This document shows, piece after piece, positions 51,886 through 59,788 of a stretch of DNA of 64,000 bases (position 1 is its first letter; the number at the start of each line of letters is the position of its first letter). The notes below the pieces were generated by a model. The model saw nothing but the letters and a program-made list of their open reading frames with translations. It did not search any database and was not told the origin of the DNA. The stretch is taken from contig NZ_JACRTE010000005.1 in NCBI RefSeq assembly GCF_014385105.1, forward strand, positions 124,001-188,000, read 5' to 3'. Position numbers and translations under genes: made by a program. Source of the DNA: Qingrenia yutianensis. Its GTDB lineage: Bacteria > Bacillota > Clostridia > UMGS1810.

Positions 51886-51916
51886 ATTGCAAAATTAAGG
51901 AGCTGAAATTTTAGCT

Positions 51917-52906
51917 ATGATAGAAATTAAAAATCTTGAAAAAAGCTTTAAAACGTCATACGGCACAATCACGGCATTGAAAGACATAAACTTAACCGTG
52001 AACGACGGCGAAATCTTCGGAATTATCGGTCTTTCGGGCGCAGGAAAATCCACACTTGTAAGGTGTATCAACCTTCTCGAGCGTCCAACAAAGGGCGAGG
52101 TGGTGCTGGACGGAAAATCGCTTACAACCCTTAAGAAAAAAGAACTTTTAAAGGTCAGACAGTCTATCGGAATGATTTTCCAGGGATTTAACCTTTTGGA
52201 GCAGAGAAACGTTTTAAAAAACGTGTGCTATCCGCTTGAAATTGCCGGCGTGAAAAAAGCGGACGCGGAGAAAAAAGCGAAAGAGCTCATCGAAATGGTC
52301 GGTCTTTCGGACAGACTTTTATCCTATCCGTCACAGCTTTCGGGCGGACAGAAACAAAGAGTTGCCATTGCGCGCGCACTTGCCACAGACCCGAAATACA
52401 TACTCTGCGACGAGGCTACAAGCGCACTCGACCCCAACACAACACAGTCGATTTTGGAACTTTTAAAACAAATAAACAAAACAATGGGCGTGACAATCGT
52501 TGTCATCACTCACGAAATGAAAGTTATAGAGCAAATCTGCGACCGCGTTGCGGTTATCGACAAAAGCCAAATCGCAGAGTCGGGCAAAGTAAGCACCGTT
52601 TTTGCAAACCCGAAATCGGACATTGCAAAAGAACTTATTCTTCCGAAGTCGAAAACCGACGCGCACATCACGGGTAAAAAGAGCATACGACTTGTGTTTG
52701 ACGGCGAAAAGAGCAGACGAAGCATTATAGCCGATATGATTTTGTCAACACAGGTGCCGGTTAACATTATGTATGCCGACACAAAAGATATTGACGGCAC
52801 GGCATACGGGCATATGCTTTTGGAACTTCCCGACGACGAAGTGCAGTCGGGCAAGATTTTTGCATATCTCGATACAAACGGCATTGCATACGAAAAGGAG
52901 GTGTGA
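51917..52906 (+). CDS. metN: Methionine ABC transporter ATP-binding protein
   Basis: A 329-residue ATPase of the MetNIQ importer, which takes up L-methionine (and often D-Met). Walker A GLSGAGKST, signature LSGGQKQRVAIARAL and Walker B YILCDEATSALD are intact. The C-terminal 75 residues (SIRLVFDGEKSRRSIIADMI) form the NIL/ACT-like domain that gives feedback by methionine binding. RBS AAGGAG lies upstream, after the attenuator terminator. The metN-metI-metQ order is typical. Regulation by transcription attenuation is inferred from the leader. Confidence 0.95.
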   Translation: MIEIKNLEKSFKTSYGTITALKDINLTVNDGEIFGIIGLSGAGKSTLVRCINLLERPTKGEVVLDGKSLTTLKKKELLKVRQSIGMIFQGFNLLEQRNVLKNVCYPLEIAGVKKADAEKKAKELIEMVGLSDRLLSYPSQLSGGQKQRVAIARALATDPKYILCDEATSALDPNTTQSILELLKQINKTMGVTIVVITHEMKVIEQICDRVAVIDKSQIAESGKVSTVFANPKSDIAKELILPKSKTDAHITGKKSIRLVFDGEKSRRSIIADMILSTQVPVNIMYADTKDIDGTAYGHMLLELPDDEVQSGKIFAYLDTNGIAYEKEV

Positions 52907-52910
52907 GCCA

Positions 52911-53585
52911 ATGTCCGAAATGTTTCATTCACTTTGGCAAAACGGAATAATTCAGTTTGGAATTTGGGAAACGGTTTATATGACGCTTTTATCCACAATC
53001 GTTTCATATGTTATAGGACTTCCGCTCGGAATTATGCTTTCGGTGACGGACAAAGACGGAATTTGCCCCGTTTTGTGGCTCAACCGAATTGTGGGATTTA
53101 TCGTAAATATTTTCAGAAGTATTCCGTTTATCATACTTATGGTTGCACTCCTTCCCGTTGCAAAGCTGGTTGTCGGCACAAGCTTCGGCAACAAAGCAAT
53201 GGTGGTTGTGCTGATTATCGCCGCGGCACCGTATGTTGCGCGAATGGTGGAATCGTCAATCAAAGAGGTTGACAAAGGCATTATCGAGGCGGCACAGGCA
53301 ATGGGCACATCGACGGGAAAAATAATCACAAAGGTGCTCATTCCCGAGGCAAAGCCGAGCCTTATAATCGGCGGTGTTATTTCTATGGTAACAATTCTCT
53401 CCTACTCCGCAATGGCGGCTACAATCGGCGGCGGCGGACTTGGACAGATTGCTATAACTTACGGTTATCAGCGCTACAACAACGATATTATCTGGATTTG
53501 CGTTGTGCTGACAATCATAATTGTGCAGATTATTCAGGAGGCAGGCGCGTTTATCGCGCACAAGACAGACAAGCGCATAAAATAA
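52911..53585 (+). CDS. metI: Methionine ABC transporter permease
   Basis: A 224-residue membrane protein with five to six predicted helices. The ATG at 52911 is chosen because AAAAGGAGGTG is close upstream; an in-frame extension into metN is a shadow. Features: WETVYMTLLSTIVSYVIGLP at the N-terminus, VARMVESSIKEVDKGIIEAA as the EAA loop that touches MetN, and YSAMAATIGGGGLGQIAITY near the end. It forms the membrane channel with MetN and receives substrate from MetQ. It starts 4 bp after metN. Confidence 0.95.
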   Translation: MSEMFHSLWQNGIIQFGIWETVYMTLLSTIVSYVIGLPLGIMLSVTDKDGICPVLWLNRIVGFIVNIFRSIPFIILMVALLPVAKLVVGTSFGNKAMVVVLIIAAAPYVARMVESSIKEVDKGIIEAAQAMGTSTGKIITKVLIPEAKPSLIIGGVISMVTILSYSAMAATIGGGGLGQIAITYGYQRYNNDIIWICVVLTIIIVQIIQEAGAFIAHKTDKRIK

Positions 53586-53609
53586 AGGCATAAAAAAGGA
53601 GAAATTCTT

Positions 53610-53666
53610 ATGATATTTCGTTTTACAAAGCTTGTCCGCGAAAATTTCAGGTTCGGACGAATGTGA
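53610..53666 (+). CDS. Possible 18-residue ORF between metI and metQ
   Basis: A well-placed site AAAAAGGAG precedes ATG and a short ORF, MIFRFTKLVRENFRFGRM, before a TGA. It is basic and aromatic. It may be a translated upstream ORF that modulates metQ, or a remnant of a lost start. No second hairpin element that would form an attenuator was found there. Kept only as a candidate. Confidence 0.3.
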   Translation: MIFRFTKLVRENFRFGRM

Positions 53667-53745
53667 TTTTCGGGAACGGTTTTTCGTACATATGCAGAAC
53701 ATAAAAATTTAAAAACACAAAATTTATTTTAAGGAGAAATGTAAA

Positions 53746-54564
53746 ATGAAGAAAATTTTATCGCTTATTGTATCACTCGCAGTTGTAATCGGACTTTTCT
53801 CGGGCTGCGGCGCAAAAAAGGACGACAAAACAATTAAAGTCGGCGCAAGCTCCACACCTCACGCTGAAATTCTTGAAAGCGTAAAAGAGGATCTTGCCGC
53901 AAAAGGCTACACGCTCGAAGTTGTAATCTACGACGACTATGTTCTCCCAAACAAGGCGCTTGCGGACGGCACACTCGACGCAAACTACTTCCAGCACAAA
54001 CCCTATCTTGACAGTTTCAACGCGCAGAACGGAACAAACCTTGCGTCTGCGGCGGCAATTCACTATGAGCCGTTCGGCATTTATTCAAACGACGTTACCG
54101 ACCTCAAAGATTTGAAACCGGGTGCAACGATCGTTATTCCTGCCGACGACAGCAACGAAACAAGAGCGCTTCTTCTTCTTGCACAAGAAAACATTATCAA
54201 GCTCCCCGAGGGCGCAAGCGCGGCAAAGGGTGTTACAACGCTTGATATAGTTGACAACGGCGGTTACAACATTCAGACCGTTCAGGCTGAAACCGTTCCT
54301 GCACAGCTCAAAAACAGCGACCCCGGTTCCATCGCGGTTATCAACGGCAACTACGCAATCGGCGCAGGACTTAAAATTTCGGACGCTCTCGCAACCGAAA
54401 ATGCAAACGGCGACGCGGCGCAGACATACGCAAATATCGTTGCTGTAAGAAGCGGTGAGGAGTCGAGCGAAAAGACAAAAGCGCTTATAGACGCTCTTAA
54501 AACCGACAAAGTTAAAAGCTTTATAGATGAAAAATATGCCGGCGCAGTTTTGCCGATATTTTAA
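53746..54564 (+). CDS. metQ: Methionine-binding lipoprotein MetQ (NlpA family)
   Basis: A 272-residue lipoprotein that binds L-methionine outside the membrane and delivers it to MetI. The lipobox is LFSGC. The mature part has IKVGASSTPHAEILESVKED, then YDDYVLPNKALADGTLDANY and FQHKPYLDSFN, the classic NlpA/MetQ signature, and later NGNYAIGAGL. AAGGAG lies upstream of the ATG. It is separated from metI by 160 bp that contain a tiny ORF. The three genes form one operon. Confidence 0.95.
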   Translation: MKKILSLIVSLAVVIGLFSGCGAKKDDKTIKVGASSTPHAEILESVKEDLAAKGYTLEVVIYDDYVLPNKALADGTLDANYFQHKPYLDSFNAQNGTNLASAAAIHYEPFGIYSNDVTDLKDLKPGATIVIPADDSNETRALLLLAQENIIKLPEGASAAKGVTTLDIVDNGGYNIQTVQAETVPAQLKNSDPGSIAVINGNYAIGAGLKISDALATENANGDAAQTYANIVAVRSGEESSEKTKALIDALKTDKVKSFIDEKYAGAVLPIF

Positions 54565-54617
54565 GATTTAAGAAAAATGCGAAAGGACGATGTAGGCATC
54601 GTCCCGTTAAACAAAAA

Positions 54618-54650
54618 ACCAACAGGACGGCTAATCACCGTCCTGTTGGT
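54618..54650. terminator. Terminator between metQ and the copper-amine-oxidase-domain gene
   Basis: A perfect 13-bp stem (ACCAACAGGACGG / CCGTCCTGTTGGT) with a 7-nt loop. The minus strand has TTTTTTGTTT directly after it (strong); the plus strand has TTATCATC (weaker). It serves both convergent genes. Confidence 0.85.
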
Positions 54651-54714
54651 TTATCATCATAAAAACTTATTCACCAATTTTCAACGTATGCGAATTCGCA
54701 CTGTCCTGATTTTC

Positions 54715-54755
54715 AACGGTTAACGTAGGTGCCAAACGGTTAACGTAGGTGCCAA
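54715..54755. repeat. Imperfect 20/21-bp tandem repeat at the 3' end of the gene at 54720
   Basis: ACGGTTAACGTAGGTGCCAA (54736-54755) is followed on the lower side by a 21-bp copy with one extra T (54715-54735). The stop of the overlapping minus-strand gene lies in the second copy. Without that 21-bp copy the frame would continue 15 codons to a TAA at 54666-54668. Confidence 0.9.
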
Positions 54756-55871
54756 CTTTATTTTATACATCTGCTCGTTTCCCTCAAACGGAACCGTAAT
54801 CTGCGGATAACCTGCCGCGTAAGGCGCTATGTCATAAAGCTGGAAATAGAGGTTAACGCCCTCCTCATCCAGATAAAACTCAACGTCTTTTGCGATTTTC
54901 TCAACCGTTTCTTTTGCGTCCGCAAAATACATATCGGGATTCTTGTCGATATCCTCATTAAACACTGCTATAACCTCGTTTGTCGCCGCGGTTTCGTCCA
55001 TATTCCAGATGTCCGAGAGCGCAAGCTCTTTTTTCTCTTTCATATCGTAGTTAACCGACGTCATAGATGTGGTCGGGTGCGCGCCGTGAAGGTCATAATA
55101 GAGTATCGCGGTCATAGAAAGATAATTTTCGGTGTTGAGGTCAATGTCATAGTCAAACTCAAACGTATACGGCAAAAATTCTCTGCCGTTCTCGTCGGGA
55201 TTTGCCTTAAGCGACAAGTATTCTTCATTTGCTGTGTCATAAAACTCGGTTTTAAGCCCGTCAGTAAACGCATTAACCGCATTGAGCGTGTCTGTATTCA
55301 CCGCAGTTATAAACTCGTCGTTTTCCGCATTTTCAATCACGGGATAATAACACGTTGCCGTGAACAATGTTGTGCCGTCATCCGCCGAGGAAGTATAGTC
55401 CATTTTCGACCTTGTGATTTTATAAAATCCCTGTTTCGAGGTAATGTTTACGGTGTTTTCCGCTTCGTCCCACACAACTTCAGCGCCGAAACTTTCGGAC
55501 GCAACGCGCACAGGAACAAGCGTTCTGTCATTTACGATTTTGGGCGCAACGTCAATGGTTTTTGCCTCGCCCGACGCATAAATCTCGGTCGAACCGATTG
55601 TAAGCCCCAAACTTTTCGAGCCCATTTTTGCGTTGACGGTTTCGGTTTCGCCGTAGCTGTGATAGTCAACACTGCATCCGAGCGCCTCAAAAATTGCTCT
55701 GAACGGCACAAGCACGCGGTCGCCTTCCATAATGGGAGGCTGGTCAAATTCCAAAGTTTTGCCATCCACAATTACGCTGATTTTTCCGTCCGCACCGCCG
55801 TCCGCAAATGCCGTTCCCGATGCAAGCATCATTGCCGCCATTGCGGCAGCCGTCAGTTTCTTAAATTTCAT
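54720..55871 (-). CDS. Secreted copper-amine-oxidase N-domain / DUF3298 protein, C-terminus altered
   Basis: A 383-residue exported protein with a signal peptide (KLTAAAMAAMMLASGTAFA). Residues 30-150 carry two copper-amine-oxidase N-terminal-like repeats (GDRVLVPFRAIFEALGCSVD and NDRTLVPVRVASESFGAEVV), a domain that often binds cell-wall components. Residues about 160-375 resemble the DUF4163/DUF3298 pair of the anti-sigma factor RsiV and related lysozyme-binding proteins (FEFDYDIDLNTENYLSMTAI; ALSDIW). A 21-bp repeat unit places an early stop after KLAPTLTVWHLR. An outer-surface, wall-binding role is likely; the ligand is unknown. Confidence 0.82.
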   Translation of the reverse strand: MKFKKLTAAAMAAMMLASGTAFADGGADGKISVIVDGKTLEFDQPPIMEGDRVLVPFRAIFEALGCSVDYHSYGETETVNAKMGSKSLGLTIGSTEIYASGEAKTIDVAPKIVNDRTLVPVRVASESFGAEVVWDEAENTVNITSKQGFYKITRSKMDYTSSADDGTTLFTATCYYPVIENAENDEFITAVNTDTLNAVNAFTDGLKTEFYDTANEEYLSLKANPDENGREFLPYTFEFDYDIDLNTENYLSMTAILYYDLHGAHPTTSMTSVNYDMKEKKELALSDIWNMDETAATNEVIAVFNEDIDKNPDMYFADAKETVEKIAKDVEFYLDEEGVNLYFQLYDIAPYAAGYPQITVPFEGNEQMYKIKLAPTLTVWHLR

Positions 55872-55903
55872 AAAAAATCCTCCCTTTTAAAAAATTTTAT
55901 GTA

Positions 55904-55929
55904 TGCGGCGAGCATAAAATTATGCCGCA
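55904..55929 (-). terminator. Possible terminator after nrdR
   Basis: A split hairpin (TGCGGC / GCCGCA outside, CATAA / TTATG inside) with a T-rich region ATTTTTT after it on the minus strand. The stem is asymmetric, so the call is weak. Confidence 0.4.
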
Positions 55930-55954
55930 CGCAAAACACCTTTAAAAAAACACC

Positions 55955-56419
55955 CTATGATTTCTTTTTTGATTTCAAAAGGCTTTTAAGTTCGTCCATA
56001 AACGTATTGACGTCGCGGAATTCCCTGTAAACAGAGGCAAAACGCACATATGCCACCTCGTCAATATCCTTAAGCTTTTCCATAACCAGCTCGCCGATAT
56101 GCGTTGACGAAATTTCTCTGTCCATAGAATTGAACAGTTTCACCTCAATTTCGGACACCATATTTTCCACCTGCGCAAAGGTTACGGGCGTTTTTTCGCA
56201 CGCGCGCAAAATTCCGTTTATGAGTTTTTGTCTGTCATATTGCTGGCGCTTGCCGTCCTTTTTGATTATAATAATCGGAATAGACTCGATTTGCTCATAC
56301 GTTGTAAAACGTTTTTCGCACTTCAAACATTCGCGCCTTCTTCGGATTGAATTTCCCTCGTCGGTAGGGCGCGAATCTATAACCTTGCTTTCGGTATATT
56401 CGCAATACGGACATCTCAT
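55955..56419 (-). CDS. nrdR: Transcriptional repressor NrdR
   Basis: A 154-residue ATP/dATP-sensing repressor of ribonucleotide reductase genes. The N-terminal zinc ribbon has MRCPYCEYTESKVIDSR and then CLKCEKRFTTYE (CxxC pairs). The ATP-cone domain follows (IIIIKKDGKRQQYDRQKL) and ends AYVRFASVYREF. The start ATG at 56419 is the usual MRCP start; a TTG three codons upstream would crowd the AAAGGAAG site. It lies just downstream of ftsZ. nrd genes are not in the window. Confidence 0.96.
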   Translation of the reverse strand: MRCPYCEYTESKVIDSRPTDEGNSIRRRRECLKCEKRFTTYEQIESIPIIIIKKDGKRQQYDRQKLINGILRACEKTPVTFAQVENMVSEIEVKLFNSMDREISSTHIGELVMEKLKDIDEVAYVRFASVYREFRDVNTFMDELKSLLKSKKKS

Positions 56420-56465
56420 ATGCGTCAAACTTCCTTTCGCGCAAAATTTGTTTTTTTATTCAATT

Positions 56466-56493
56466 AAAGCACACCGCAAGAACAGTGTGCTTT
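56466..56493 (-). terminator. Hairpin between ftsZ and nrdR
   Basis: A 9-bp stem (AAAGCACAC / GTGTGCTTT) with a 10-nt loop, 18 bp after the ftsZ stop. The T-tract is short, so read-through into nrdR is likely. Confidence 0.5.
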
Positions 56494-56510
56494 AAATTTT
56501 AAATCAATTA

Positions 56511-57584
56511 TCAGTTATTTTTGTTTGACAAAAACGGCGGAATAACAAAATCGTCGTCGCTGAATTTTTCAAACGCAGGCGCTTCTGTATCGTCCGTTTT
56601 CTTCTTTTCAGCCTTGGAGGGCTCGTCAAGACCTGTTGCAACAACCGTGATAACAATTTCGTCATCAAGCGAATCGTCAACAGATGTACCGAATATAATG
56701 TTCGCGTCGGAGTCAACAAGCTCGTAGATAAGCTCGGACGCGCTCTCGATTTCGTAAAGAGTAAGGTTTTTGTCGCCCGCGATATTGAATACAACATTGC
56801 TTGCGCCGTCGATTGTTGTTTCGAGAAGCGGAGAATTGATAGCCGCTTTGATAGCAACCTCTGCTCTGTTTTCACCCGACGCTCTGCCGATACCCATATG
56901 CGCGATACCCGAATTTCTCATTACGGACGAAATATCCGCAAAGTCCAAATCGATATATCCCGGCGAAGTGATAAGGTTTGAAATACCTTTAACGCCCTGG
57001 CTCAAAATGCTGTCCGCAATTTTGAATGCGTCTTTCATAGAAGTTTTCTTGTCGCAAACGTCCAAAAGTTTGTCGTTCGGAATTACAACAAGCGCGTCAA
57101 CGCACTGTTTCAATTCTTCAATACCTGCGTTTGCCTGGTCAAGACGTCTTTTACCCTCAAATCTGAACGGACGTGTTACAACGCCGACAGTAAGTATGCC
57201 CATTTCTTTTGCTATGTTTGCAATAATGGGAGCCGCGCCCGTACCTGTTCCGCCGCCCATACCTGCGGTAACAAACACCATATCCGCACCGCGGATTGCC
57301 TGCGCGATTTCCTCTCTGCTCTCCTCGGCTGCTCTCTGACCGATTTCAGGCTTTGCGCCTGCACCGAGACCTTTTGTAAGTTTTTCGCCAATCTGAATTT
57401 TAAGGTCTGCTTTTGAACGGTTTTCGCCGAAAAGCACCTGTTTCTCTGTGTTAACGGCAATAAACTGTACGCCTGTAAGCTGGTCTTCTATCATTCTGTT
57501 AACAGCGTTGTTTCCGCCGCCGCCGACACCTATAACCTTCATATTAGCACCGGTTATTTCCTTTTCGTTATCAAATTCCAACAC
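56511..57584 (-). CDS. ftsZ: Cell division GTPase FtsZ
   Basis: A 357-residue tubulin-like GTPase that polymerises into the division ring. The GTP-binding motif GGGTGTGAAP is intact, as are IGVGGGGNNAVNRMI, the T7 region around ADISSVMRNSG and the end DDDFVIPPFL, which is the conserved tail that binds FtsA or other partners. The start is GTG at 57584, directly after AAGGAGGAAGAACC; other in-frame starts upstream lie within that site. Two promoter-like boxes lie upstream. The gene ends the mur/fts cluster. Confidence 0.97.
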   Translation of the reverse strand: MLEFDNEKEITGANMKVIGVGGGGNNAVNRMIEDQLTGVQFIAVNTEKQVLFGENRSKADLKIQIGEKLTKGLGAGAKPEIGQRAAEESREEIAQAIRGADMVFVTAGMGGGTGTGAAPIIANIAKEMGILTVGVVTRPFRFEGKRRLDQANAGIEELKQCVDALVVIPNDKLLDVCDKKTSMKDAFKIADSILSQGVKGISNLITSPGYIDLDFADISSVMRNSGIAHMGIGRASGENRAEVAIKAAINSPLLETTIDGASNVVFNIAGDKNLTLYEIESASELIYELVDSDANIIFGTSVDDSLDDEIVITVVATGLDEPSKAEKKKTDDTEAPAFEKFSDDDFVIPPFLSNKNN

Positions 57585-57640
57585 GGTTCTTCCTCCTTGC
57601 ACTTTATAAAATTTATCTTAATTTGTAAAATAAAGCGGTA

Positions 57641-57668
57641 ATTATAAATACAATATACCATTATGTAA
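57641..57668 (-). promoter_or_regulatory. Second promoter candidate of ftsZ
   Basis: TTACAT (57663-57668), 16-bp spacer, TATAAT (57641-57646) on the minus strand. It is close to the start codon and overlaps the region between the first promoter and the ribosome site. Confidence 0.45.
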
Positions 57669-57670
57669 TG

Positions 57671-57699
57671 ATTATATCATAAAACTTTGCAAATTCCAA
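57671..57699 (-). promoter_or_regulatory. Sigma-A promoter of ftsZ
   Basis: TTGGAA (57694-57699), 17-bp spacer, TATAAT (57671-57676) on the minus strand, in the AT-rich gap between sbp and ftsZ. It allows ftsZ to be made independently of the wall cluster. Confidence 0.75.
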
Positions 57700-57714
57700 G
57701 CATTTTTTTTAAAA

Positions 57715-58086
57715 TTATTCATTTTTTTCGCTAATTTTGTCATTATCGTGATTTTTTATAAAACTTTTAAGAAAAATGCGCCTTGCTATGGCAAAATTTT
57801 GGAAAATTCTCATAACAAAAACCAGCGACGCGGCAAGATATAAATCAAGCCCGACTTTTTTGCCGAAAAATATCAAAAGCGCCGAGATTAAAGCGTTGCC
57901 GAAAAATCCCGTTATGAAAATTGTGAAATCATACTTTCCGCGAAGCGACGCGGTATATGCGCCGAGGAGAGAGTCGAGCGACGCAAGTATCATCATTGCC
58001 GCATACGGTATGAAATACGCAGGGATATATATGTCAAACATCACTGCGAGGGCGCACCCTGCGGCAAGCGCAAATATAAGTATCAT
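57715..58086 (-). CDS. sbp: Small basic family protein (Sbp, DUF1290)
   Basis: A 123-residue membrane protein with three predicted helices and a basic C-terminus. The ATG at 58086 is preceded by GGGAGGGA; a longer frame would overlap the upstream gene. The sequence IPAYFIPYAAMMILASLDSL, LLGAYTASLRGKYD and FFGNALISALLIFFG matches the small basic protein next to ftsZ in many Firmicutes. Function unknown. It overlaps nothing and follows the DUF881 gene by 16 bp. Confidence 0.92.
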   Translation of the reverse strand: MILIFALAAGCALAVMFDIYIPAYFIPYAAMMILASLDSLLGAYTASLRGKYDFTIFITGFFGNALISALLIFFGKKVGLDLYLAASLVFVMRIFQNFAIARRIFLKSFIKNHDNDKISEKNE

Positions 58087-58102
58087 TTTCAAAAATCCCT
58101 CC

Positions 58103-58825
58103 CTACTCCGCACTCTTTGCGTATTTAAAGCTTACAATTCCGCTGTATTTTCCTATTTTTATTTCCGCCGACTTTGCTATGGAAATATCAAATCCGTAAA
58201 GGCTTTTAAGCTGGTCGATTATACCGCCTTTAAGCTTCAGCGCCGCCTCAAGCATATCCGGCTCGCCGATTGCCTTAATCTCGAACGGCGGAACGTATTT
58301 GTTGCCGTTTATTATGATTGTCGGACCGACGCACCTTATTTCGCTGGACGACACAAGGCGTTCGCCGTTTACGGAAATCGCCTCGGCGTCGGCAGAGCGC
58401 AGTTCATTTACAATTGTGCGCAGGTCGCTGTCGTGGATTATGTATGACGATGCGGATTTTCCGGCGTCCGGCTCGGCGGTGCTGTCGGACAGCGTCACCG
58501 TCACGCCCTTGCCTTTAACGTCGGTAAGACCTGCAAGAATTTTATACCGTTCAAGTTCGGACGCCATAGCCTTTGCGCCGTCGGTGTTTTGCTCCGCCTC
58601 TTTACGGTAGTTGTCCAAGTCGTTTGTTGCCGCCAAAAGGCGGTTTTTCAAATCTTCAATCTGCAAATCTTTTTTTACGAGTTCTTCTTTTGCCTCCTCA
58701 ACGCGCGTAATTTCGCCGTTTTCGGACGAGGAATTTTTTATTATGCTCTTAACCTGCATTGTGATTGCAAAGCTTAAAATAAAAAACAGTACCGCAAGTG
58801 TGATTTGAGTTTTTTTATCGCGCAT
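58103..58825 (-). CDS. DUF881 family membrane protein (YlxW/YlxX-like)
   Basis: A 240-residue protein with one transmembrane helix (ITLAVLFFILSFAITMQV), a coiled-coil (EEAKEELVKKDLQIEDLKNR) and a DUF881 domain (VTVTLSDSTAEP; IVNELRSADAEAISVNGERL). DUF881 proteins sit between ftsQ and sbp or ftsZ in Clostridia and Bacilli; a division or wall-synthesis role is presumed but not proved. RBS AAGGAG precedes the ATG. It follows ftsQ by 45 bp. Confidence 0.93.
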   Translation of the reverse strand: MRDKKTQITLAVLFFILSFAITMQVKSIIKNSSSENGEITRVEEAKEELVKKDLQIEDLKNRLLAATNDLDNYRKEAEQNTDGAKAMASELERYKILAGLTDVKGKGVTVTLSDSTAEPDAGKSASSYIIHDSDLRTIVNELRSADAEAISVNGERLVSSSEIRCVGPTIIINGNKYVPPFEIKAIGEPDMLEAALKLKGGIIDQLKSLYGFDISIAKSAEIKIGKYSGIVSFKYAKSAE

Positions 58826-58870
58826 ATTTTTCTCCTTGCAAATTTTTATGCCGTGTTTATGTTTTATCTC

Positions 58871-59788
58871 CTACTGTGCGCTTCCTTTATACCTTGCCGA
58901 CGCGGACGGGTCGGACAAATCGAGCGTCCCTCCGCGGTAGGTTTTAAGCTGGGTTTCCAGCGTTTTTGTAAGATATGCCATTTTATACTGCAATGCGTCG
59001 TTTTTGCCCATATTTACGACAATTTCGTTATCCATTGTCATCATAATTTTATTTTTGTCGCTCAAATCTATGCTTTTCACGGCATTGGGCAAATCGGTTG
59101 CCGACGAAATTTCCGAAAGAAGGCTTGTGAGAATGTCGAATTTCTCGCCGTCTTTGAACGTAATTTTTGATCCGACCTCAAATTTTGTCGGCACAACGCC
59201 CGTCACGACTATAAGATTTTCGTTCTCCGCACCGTTTAAAATTTCGAGAATTTTTCCGCTTTTATCTATGCAGATATACTTGTCCAAATGCTTGACGTAC
59301 GCCGTTTTGACGCACTCCTCCACCGCAATTTCAACGGTTGAGGGAAATTTCAATTTAACGTGCACGTCATTTATAAGCGGTATTTTTTTAAGGTTTTTAA
59401 CCGCCGAGCGCGTGTTTGTGCGAAGTATGTTTCTGCCCGTCACAATGCCCGAATTTTTAACAATCTGCTGCGCGGTGAGGGCGTTGTTTCCCGTCACCGC
59501 GACGATTTTTATGTTAAACGCAGGCGTGAAAAGCAATGACGTTAAAATTGCAAACAAAAGGCACAAAAGCACAAAATTGTTTTTGCCTTCGCCTTTCACG
59601 CTTTTTTCGGGGATTTCTTCCTTTTCGTCGCTGACATTCACGAAATTGTAACTTTGCTTTTCGGGAACGCTCTCTGATATTTTCTCCGTTTTAACGTCGG
59701 GATTTTCCGCGTTGCCGGCGGTGTTTTCCGCACTTTCGTCAATATTTTCGTTAGTCAAATTTTCAACGCTTTTTGTATCGTCGTTCAT
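58871..59788 (-). CDS. ftsQ: Cell division protein FtsQ/DivIB
   Basis: A 305-residue bitopic division protein. The N-terminal 75 residues are acidic and disordered (ENTAGNAENPDVKTEKISES), the helix FVLLCLLFAILTSLLF anchors it, and the outer part has a POTRA domain (FNIKIVAVTGNNALTAQQIV) followed by RNILRTNTRSAVKNLKKIPL and VHVKLKFPSTVEIAVEE. It links early and late division proteins with FtsL and FtsB. The ATG overlaps the stop of murA by 3 bp. The acidic cytoplasmic extension is longer than in most homologues. Confidence 0.93.
   Translation of the reverse strand: MNDDTKSVENLTNENIDESAENTAGNAENPDVKTEKISESVPEKQSYNFVNVSDEKEEIPEKSVKGEGKNNFVLLCLLFAILTSLLFTPAFNIKIVAVTGNNALTAQQIVKNSGIVTGRNILRTNTRSAVKNLKKIPLINDVHVKLKFPSTVEIAVEECVKTAYVKHLDKYICIDKSGKILEILNGAENENLIVVTGVVPTKFEVGSKITFKDGEKFDILTSLLSEISSATDLPNAVKSIDLSDKNKIMMTMDNEIVVNMGKNDALQYKMAYLTKTLETQLKTYRGGTLDLSDPSASARYKGSAQ

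Noticed and set aside
51695..51916. S-box (SAM) riboswitch or T-box in the metN leader
   Set aside because: No S-box core or T-box specifier/antiterminator (TGGNACCGCG) words are present; the leader instead encodes a Met/Cys-rich peptide.
54584..54604. Hairpin GGACGATG-TAGG-CATCGTCC after metQ as terminator
   Set aside because: There is a neat stem but no T-tract; the true terminator is the 13-bp hairpin at 54618-54650.
55077..56030. A 317-codon plus-strand frame
   Set aside because: Antisense to the copper-amine-oxidase-domain and nrdR genes, with no recognisable domain.
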